This document shows positions 58,633 through 64,000 of a DNA stretch of 64,000 nt, one piece after another. Origin of the DNA: Leptospira sp. B5-022 (GTDB taxonomy: Bacteria > Spirochaetota > Leptospiria > Leptospirales > Leptospiraceae); assembly GCF_000347035.1 (NCBI RefSeq), contig NZ_ANIJ01000025.1, positions 1 through 64,000 of the forward strand, in the 5' to 3' direction. Position 1 is the stretch's first letter. Each line of letters starts with the position of its first letter. A program made the translations under genes and the position numbers. The notes under the pieces were generated by a model that saw only the letters and a list, made by a program, of their open reading frames with translations, did no database searches and was not told the origin of the DNA.

Positions 58633-59024
58633 TATAAAACCTCCGGCGCTAGGGAGATGATCTTAGCGTATTTTTTATCGCGAAGTTCGCGAGCTACTGG
58701 CCCGAAAATACGGGTCCCTTTCGGGTTTCCTTTGTCGTCGATAATTGCGACTGCGTTATCATCGAAACGGATATAAGAACCGTCCGGGCGACGGATTTCT
58801 TTTTTAGTTCTAACAACAACTGCGCGTTGAACGGCCTTGTTATGGACCTTCTTCCCCGTGGAATCCTTTAAACCATAAGCTGGTTGTGCGTCCTTAACGG
58901 CGACGATGATCTCGTCTCCTACGGAGGCGTAACGTTTTTTAGAGCCTCCTAGAACTTTAATACACATAACTCTTTTGATTCCGGAGTTATCGGCGACTTG
59001 GAGGATGGTTTCCTGTTGGATCAT
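58632..59024 (-). CDS. rplN: 50S ribosomal protein L14
   Basis: The 130-residue inter-subunit bridge protein opens [20 protein letters not shown] and ends [16 protein letters not shown]. It has a small insertion compared with the usual 122 residues, around [15 protein letters not shown]. It starts 1 nt after rpsQ. Confidence 0.97.
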   Translation of the reverse strand: MIQQETILQVADNSGIKRVMCIKVLGGSKKRYASVGDEIIVAVKDAQPAYGLKDSTGKKVHNKAVQRAVVVRTKKEIRRPDGSYIRFDDNAVAIIDDKGNPKGTRIFGPVARELRDKKYAKIISLAPEVL

Positions 59025-59025
59025 C

Positions 59026-59295
59026 TTACTTTGCCTTTTCTACGATCTTAAATAGACGGTGACGCTTTTCACGGGATAGAGGTCTGGTTTCGATCGCCAG
59101 AATTCTATCTCCTACTTGGCATTCATTTCTTTCGTCATGAACCTTCATTTTAATGGTTCTACGAACGATCTTCTTAAACTTAGGGTGAGTCTTACGAGCT
59201 TCCACGAGCATCACGAGGGTTTTATCCATAGCGGTGCTCACGACTTTACCTTCGCTCAGAAGTGATTTTTTTATATGCTTCTTTGCAGTTTCCAT
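59026..59295 (-). CDS. rpsQ: 30S ribosomal protein S17
   Basis: The 89-residue OB-fold protein has [20 protein letters not shown] and [20 protein letters not shown], typical of S17. It starts 2 nt after rpmC. Confidence 0.97.
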   Translation of the reverse strand: METAKKHIKKSLLSEGKVVSTAMDKTLVMLVEARKTHPKFKKIVRRTIKMKVHDERNECQVGDRILAIETRPLSREKRHRLFKIVEKAK

Positions 59296-59297
59296 AA

Positions 59298-59600
59298 TCA
59301 GTTCGTTCCTTTAGCTGCTTTTTTAACAGAAGCATTCGCCTTTGCCAGAGCTTGTCTCTTGCGAGTCGCTCTTGAATAACGTCTGGCTTTAGTGGAACCA
59401 GGCTTCGCAGCCAACTCTCTGTTCTTTTGGATAGTCAGAAGACGCGCGATTTTCTTTTTCGCGTTAGCAATCACCTTCGGGTTTTCCAAAGAACGAGCCA
59501 CTCCGTATTGGAAACGTGCCGTACGAATGATCTTACGAGCGTCTTCCAATTGTGCTAAAATTTCTGCGTCTTTCAATTCTGCGAGTTTGATCTTTTTCAC
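59298..59600 (-). CDS. rpmC: 50S ribosomal protein L29 with C-terminal extension
   Basis: This tunnel-exit protein has the helical hairpin core in residues 1-65 ([20 protein letters not shown], then ARLLTIQKN). It continues to 100 residues, with a basic tail ([20 protein letters not shown]) not found in the usual 60-70-residue L29. The start overlaps the rplP stop by 4 nt. Confidence 0.95.
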   Translation of the reverse strand: MKKIKLAELKDAEILAQLEDARKIIRTARFQYGVARSLENPKVIANAKKKIARLLTIQKNRELAAKPGSTKARRYSRATRKRQALAKANASVKKAAKGTN

Positions 59601-60010
59601 AGTGTAGACCTCTTCACAAATTCGGTTTGAACCGGCAGTTTATAAGCAGCCAGATCCAAAGCTTTTTTAGCGGTCGCTTCGTCGATCCCGCTCATTTCGA
59701 ATAAAACTCTACCAGGTCTGATCTCTGCGATCCAGAACTCAGGGTTACCTTTACCTTTACCCATACGAGTTTCCGCTGGTTTTTTGGTAATAGGTAGATG
59801 AGGGAAGATCCGAATCCAAAGTTTCCCGCCTCTTTTAACCTGACGGTTGATAGTGATCCTTGCCGCTTCTATCTGTCTTGCAGTCAAACGTCCGGAAGTA
59901 ACGGCTTTCAAACCGAACTCTCCGAAGGACACTTTGGAACCGCGCTCGTCGTTTCCTTTCAAGCGGCCCCTTTGTCTTTTTCTGAACTTAACTCTTTTAG
60001 GTGATAACAT
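59597..60010 (-). CDS. rplP: 50S ribosomal protein L16
   Basis: This protein sits near the peptidyl-transferase centre and the A-site tRNA. It has 137 residues: [58 protein letters not shown]. It starts 30 nt after rpsC. Confidence 0.97.
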   Translation of the reverse strand: MLSPKRVKFRKRQRGRLKGNDERGSKVSFGEFGLKAVTSGRLTARQIEAARITINRQVKRGGKLWIRIFPHLPITKKPAETRMGKGKGNPEFWIAEIRPGRVLFEMSGIDEATAKKALDLAAYKLPVQTEFVKRSTL

Positions 60011-60040
60011 CGTTTTTTACCTTTGGATCATCAAAGACGA

Positions 60041-60718
60041 TCAGTTGGTCCTTCTCTTAACGGCGTATTTATCTTCTTCGGACTCTTCTTTATTGCTAAT
60101 GAAGTCCCCGGTATAAGTCCAAACCTTCACTCCGATTTGTCCGAAAGTGGTGCTGGCTTCACGGAATCCTAGATCGATTTTCGCTCTAAGCGTATGAAGA
60201 GGAATTCTTCCTTCACGATAACCTTCGCGACGAGCCATGTCCGCTCCGTTCAAACGACCAGAGATAAGGATCTTAATTCCTTCTACTCCACCTCTCATCG
60301 CACGACGAAGTTCTTGTTTCATCACGCGGCGGAACGGTTGGCGCTCTTGGATTTGGATCGCGATAGACTCAGCGATACATTGTGCGATCGTCTCCGGTTT
60401 CTTAACTTCGATAATGTTGAGGTTAAGAGGTTTTTCGGTCATAGTCTTAAGGACTTTTTTAACGGCTTCGATATTCGCACCGTTTTTACCGATTACCACA
60501 CCTGGCTTAGCAGTGTGAAGGTTTACATTGATCTTCTCAGGAAAACGCTCCACTACAACTTTTACAACGCCTGCTTCTTTGAAACGGCCTTGGATAAATC
60601 TACGAATTCTAATATCTTCGTGCAGGTTCTTCTTATAGTCTGCTTGCGAGAACCAGATGGAATCCCATCCGCGGGTAATTCCGATACGAAGTCCGATTGG
60701 GTTAACTTTCTGTCCCAT
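60041..60718 (-). CDS. rpsC: 30S ribosomal protein S3
   Basis: This mRNA-entry protein has 225 residues, with [19 protein letters not shown] at the start, the KH motif [19 protein letters not shown] and the C-terminal [20 protein letters not shown]. It begins 11 nt after rplV. Confidence 0.97.
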   Translation of the reverse strand: MGQKVNPIGLRIGITRGWDSIWFSQADYKKNLHEDIRIRRFIQGRFKEAGVVKVVVERFPEKINVNLHTAKPGVVIGKNGANIEAVKKVLKTMTEKPLNLNIIEVKKPETIAQCIAESIAIQIQERQPFRRVMKQELRRAMRGGVEGIKILISGRLNGADMARREGYREGRIPLHTLRAKIDLGFREASTTFGQIGVKVWTYTGDFISNKEESEEDKYAVKRRTN

Positions 60719-60729
60719 GATTTCCCCTA

Positions 60730-61340
<611 letters not shown>

Positions 61341-61345
61341 GATGA

Positions 61346-62185
61346 TTACCTGCTCCTATTTCCCTTTCTCTTCTGGATGATGAACTTGTCGGAAGGTTTA
61401 GCCCTACGACGAGTTTTGTATCCTTTGGTTGGAATACCCCAAGGAGTCACCGGGTGGCGTCCTCCGGAAGTACGTCCTTCACCACCACCATGTGGGTGAT
61501 CAACCGGGTTCATTACGACCCCTCTGACCTTAGGACGTTTTCCCAACCATCTGTTTCTACCGGCTTTACCGATGGAAACAAGGTTATGATCTCTATTGCT
61601 GCAAACTCCAACGGTTGCGTAGCAGTTCTCATGAACTTTACGAACCTCGGAACTTGGAAGTTTCAGAAGAATATATCCTCCGTCTCTACCTGCGATAGTA
61701 GCGAAGGATCCTGCAGTTCTTGCGATCTGCCCGCCTCTTCCGATTTTCAATTCCACGTTATGTACGTTAGTGCCTGGAGGGATCTTTCCGAGTGGAAGCG
61801 CGTTTCCGATCTTAATCTCTACGCCTTCTCCGGAAGAAATTTTATCCCCTACCTTCAATCCTTCTGCGTTCAGGATGTATGCATATTCTCCGTCAGAGTA
61901 GCTGACAAGAGAGATGAACGCGGAACGATACGGATCGTATTCTACCGTTTTTACGGTAGCTGGAATCCCGGTTTTGCGACGTTTGAAGTCGATGATACGA
62001 TATTTGCGTTTTACTCTTCCGCCTTTTCTGCGAACCGCAATTTTACCGCCTTCTCCGCGACCTGCTTTGTAATTTAAGCTGATCGTTAAAGGGCGATACG
62101 GTTCCGACTCGGTAATTTCCTCGAAAGTTAATACCGATTTGAAACGGCTGGCGGAAGTAACGGGTTTAAATTTTTTAATTCCCAT
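61346..62185 (-). CDS. rplB: 50S ribosomal protein L2
   Basis: This protein is essential for peptidyl-transferase activity. It has 279 residues, with [20 protein letters not shown] early, [20 protein letters not shown], then [18 protein letters not shown], the conserved histidine-bearing loop. It starts 3 nt after rplW. Confidence 0.98.
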   Translation of the reverse strand: MGIKKFKPVTSASRFKSVLTFEEITESEPYRPLTISLNYKAGRGEGGKIAVRRKGGRVKRKYRIIDFKRRKTGIPATVKTVEYDPYRSAFISLVSYSDGEYAYILNAEGLKVGDKISSGEGVEIKIGNALPLGKIPPGTNVHNVELKIGRGGQIARTAGSFATIAGRDGGYILLKLPSSEVRKVHENCYATVGVCSNRDHNLVSIGKAGRNRWLGKRPKVRGVVMNPVDHPHGGGEGRTSGGRHPVTPWGIPTKGYKTRRRAKPSDKFIIQKRKGNRSR

Positions 62186-62188
62186 TTC

Positions 62189-62497
62189 TTATGCTTCCTT
62201 TCCGAAGTCGATGCTCGCTCCGTCTTGGAAAGTCACGATTGCTTTTTTCCAATGAGCTTTAGGAGCGGGTAGATGACGGAATCTTTTTACTTTTCCGCGA
62301 TACACTTGGATATTTACGGCAGAAGGTACTACATTGTAAATTTTGCGGAAAGCTTCCTTCACTAGAGTTTTGTTTGCTCTAGGGTGAATTTCCACGGTGT
62401 ATTTTACGGTTCTTTTACCGGCTTTTTCACCGATCGTTTCCAGGTCTTGGGACTTCTCGGTAATAATCGGAGATAAGATCACTTCGTTAAGATTCAT
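62189..62497 (-). CDS. rplW: 50S ribosomal protein L23
   Basis: This docking site for trigger factor and SRP at the tunnel exit has 102 residues: [15 protein letters not shown], then [20 protein letters not shown] and the [19 protein letters not shown] stretch. Its start overlaps the rplD stop as ATGA. Confidence 0.97.
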   Translation of the reverse strand: MNLNEVILSPIITEKSQDLETIGEKAGKRTVKYTVEIHPRANKTLVKEAFRKIYNVVPSAVNIQVYRGKVKRFRHLPAPKAHWKKAIVTFQDGASIDFGKEA

Positions 62498-63129
62498 TTT
62501 CCTTCTCCGTAATGTTTGAGAATTTCTCCCAAAGCGCCTTCAGTGATTACAAGATTTCTGTTATACAGAATGTCTCGAACCGCGATACGTTTGGAGTTGA
62601 TGTATTTTACGGTAGGGATATTGCGAACGGACTTTTTAAGGAAGTCGTTCTCTCCACCTACTAAGAATCCGATCACTCCGGTGTTCTTTAATCCGATATT
62701 ATTAAATAAAGTAGAGAAAGCTTTCGTGCTGAATTCTTTCGGATCCAGATCTTCTACTACTTTAATGACCGCGTCTTGAGCCTTCTTATTCAAAACGGAA
62801 AGTACCGCTCTGCGTTTCACTTTTGGAGAAACATTATAAGAATAATCTCTCTTGCGAGGGCCGTGAACAGTACCACCGCCCACCCACTGAGGTGCACGGA
62901 TAGAACCCTGACGAGCTCTACCGGTTCCTTTTTGGGACCAAGGCTTTTTACCACCCCCGGAAACTTCCGAGCGGGTTTTGGTATGATGATTCCCGGAACG
63001 GAGGTTAGCATTCTCCGCTTTGATGGCGTCGTAAATCGCGCCACTGCTATATTTGGATTCGAACAACGCTGATGGAAGTTCGATTTCCGAGAGCAGTTTT
63101 CCTTCTTTTGAGTACTTCTGTGCTTTCAT
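62494..63129 (-). CDS. rplD: 50S ribosomal protein L4
   Basis: The 211-residue protein reaches into the exit tunnel by its long loop (about 45-100: [40 protein letters not shown]). In E. coli it also represses the S10 operon. It starts 15 nt after rplC. Confidence 0.97.
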   Translation of the reverse strand: MKAQKYSKEGKLLSEIELPSALFESKYSSGAIYDAIKAENANLRSGNHHTKTRSEVSGGGKKPWSQKGTGRARQGSIRAPQWVGGGTVHGPRKRDYSYNVSPKVKRRAVLSVLNKKAQDAVIKVVEDLDPKEFSTKAFSTLFNNIGLKNTGVIGFLVGGENDFLKKSVRNIPTVKYINSKRIAVRDILYNRNLVITEGALGEILKHYGEGK

Positions 63130-63144
63130 GACTAACCGCGGTCT

Positions 63145-63765
63145 TTATATCTTCTCAATAGTGATGATGGAGTTTGCAGGTCCCGGAACGGATCCGCTTA
63201 CAAAAACCAAATTTTCTGCTTCGTGAATACGAACCACTTTCAGGTTCAATACAGTCTTTGTATCAAAACCCATGCGGCCCGGTAATTTACGACCTTTGAA
63301 TACTCTTCCAGGAGTGGTGTTGGATCCCATGGATCCAGGGTGTCTATGAAAACGAGAACCGTGAGCGCCTGGTCCACCATGGTGTCCGTATCTTTTGATA
63401 ACACCTTGGAAACCTTTACCTTTGCTAGTTCCTGTAACTTTTACAGTATCCGAAACCGCAAACACGTCTTGTGCTTTTATCTCAGCTCCGGCAGCCGGCT
63501 CTTCGCCGAAATTCCGGAATTCCTTCAACACTCTCTTAGGAGCAAGGCCTGCTTTAGCCAAATGACCCTTTTGTCCTTTGGTCAGGTGTTTTTCTTTATC
63601 ATCCTGAAAAGCCAACTGAATCGCGTCGTAACCGTCCGTAGCTGCGGACTTGACTTGGGAAACTGCGCAGGGACCTACTTCTAAGACGGTCACAGGAATA
63701 ATGTTTCCTTGCTCGTCGAAGATTTGGGACATCCCTATCTTTTTACCGATTAATCCCTTTGCCAT
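63145..63765 (-). CDS. rplC: 50S ribosomal protein L3
   Basis: This early-assembly protein near the catalytic centre has 206 residues: [40 protein letters not shown] and [27 protein letters not shown] precedes the ATG. It starts 11 nt after rpsJ. Confidence 0.98.
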   Translation of the reverse strand: MAKGLIGKKIGMSQIFDEQGNIIPVTVLEVGPCAVSQVKSAATDGYDAIQLAFQDDKEKHLTKGQKGHLAKAGLAPKRVLKEFRNFGEEPAAGAEIKAQDVFAVSDTVKVTGTSKGKGFQGVIKRYGHHGGPGAHGSRFHRHPGSMGSNTTPGRVFKGRKLPGRMGFDTKTVLNLKVVRIHEAENLVFVSGSVPGPANSIITIEKI

Positions 63766-63776
63766 TTTTTCTTCCC

Positions 63777-64000
63777 TTAGGATTTAATATCCACTGAAAC
63801 ACCTGCAGGGAGCTGTAGCTTCATCAAAGCTTCAACTGTGTCTTCGTTGGTGTCCAGAATGTCGATGAGCCTTTTGTGAGTTTTCATCTCAAACTGCTCT
63901 CTTGATTTTTTATTTACGTGTGGAGAACGGAGGACTGTGTATATTTCCTTCTTCGTTGGAAGAGGAATCGGACCGGAGACAGTAGCTCCGGTCCTTTTGG
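63777..64000 (-). CDS. rpsJ: 30S ribosomal protein S10 (NusE), 5' end outside the window
   Basis: The C-terminal 73 residues are present and the N-terminus is cut by the window edge. The visible part contains [20 protein letters not shown], then [17 protein letters not shown], and ends with VSVDIKS, clearly S10. It is ribosomal and also a transcription antitermination factor. It is the first gene of the S10 operon as seen here; its promoter lies beyond 64000. Confidence 0.97.
   Translation of the reverse strand, partial: KRTGATVSGPIPLPTKKEIYTVLRSPHVNKKSREQFEMKTHKRLIDILDTNEDTVEALMKLQLPAGVSVDIKS

Noticed and set aside
61454..62077. 207-codon plus-strand frame across rplB
   Set aside because: It is antisense to the strongly conserved L2 gene, with no family resemblance or start signal.

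Overview
The window looks like a chromosomal segment of Leptospira (Spirochaetota). This rests on recognition, not a database search. The clues are a lipoprotein with an LruC-type C-terminal domain, a DUF1554 lipoprotein, many lipoboxes of the spirochaetal type (for example FVSC, SSAC, LSSC), a 7TMR-DISM receptor, a membrane cyclase, a SpoIIE phosphatase, and 30 genes of one ribosomal-protein cluster in spirochaete-like form. Base composition looks moderate, well above the AT-rich pathogenic species, so a saprophytic or intermediate species seems more likely. No tRNA, rRNA, CRISPR, prophage or transposase gene was seen.

Layout. 1-5.1 kb: aldehyde dehydrogenase (-), an ATPase-fold/HDOD regulator (+) and an LruC-domain lipoprotein (+). 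5.2-6.9 kb: a NarX/NarL-type two-component pair. 6.9-12.2 kb: a tight four-gene minus-strand operon (membrane nucleotide cyclase, FecR protein, beta-sandwich membrane protein, DUF1554 lipoprotein). 12.3-15.1 kb: MscS channel, UbiA-like membrane protein, SDR. 15.1-17.7 kb: rRNA methyltransferase, VanX-like dipeptidase and NlpC/P60 peptidase, with a palindrome-bounded repeat and a 67-bp tandem array between them. 17.8-22.6 kb: alpha/beta hydrolase, SDR, PF10118-type hydrolase, M24 protein and a membrane-anchored AraC regulator. 22.7-29.4 kb: a citrate-synthase homologue with altered catalytic residues, a di-haem peroxidase with a PerR-like operator, a degenerate 7TMR-DISM protein, an MBL hydrolase and dusA. 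29.5-38.6 kb: lipoprotein, mnmC, recQ, dinB, comF and an outer-membrane beta-barrel protein. 38.6-42.2 kb: a TetR gene, a 34-bp perfect operator palindrome, and a divergent operon of a class III aminotransferase and two class II aldolase-family proteins, the second of which has lost metal ligands. 42.2-49.3 kb: a second copy of the palindrome-bounded repeat, a GH5 lipoprotein, a SpoIIE/TPR phosphatase and an acyltransferase. 49.4-64.0 kb: the S10-spc-alpha ribosomal cluster on the minus strand, from a 5'-truncated rpsJ at the right edge to rplQ and a terminator.

How the genes work together. The ribosomal block makes ribosomal proteins, the Sec translocon, adenylate kinase, IF-1 and RNA polymerase alpha as one unit. 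The rest is mostly signalling, envelope and small metabolic operons. The best candidate for an undescribed system is the TetR-controlled aminotransferase plus active/inactive aldolase pair. The altered citrate synthase is the second.
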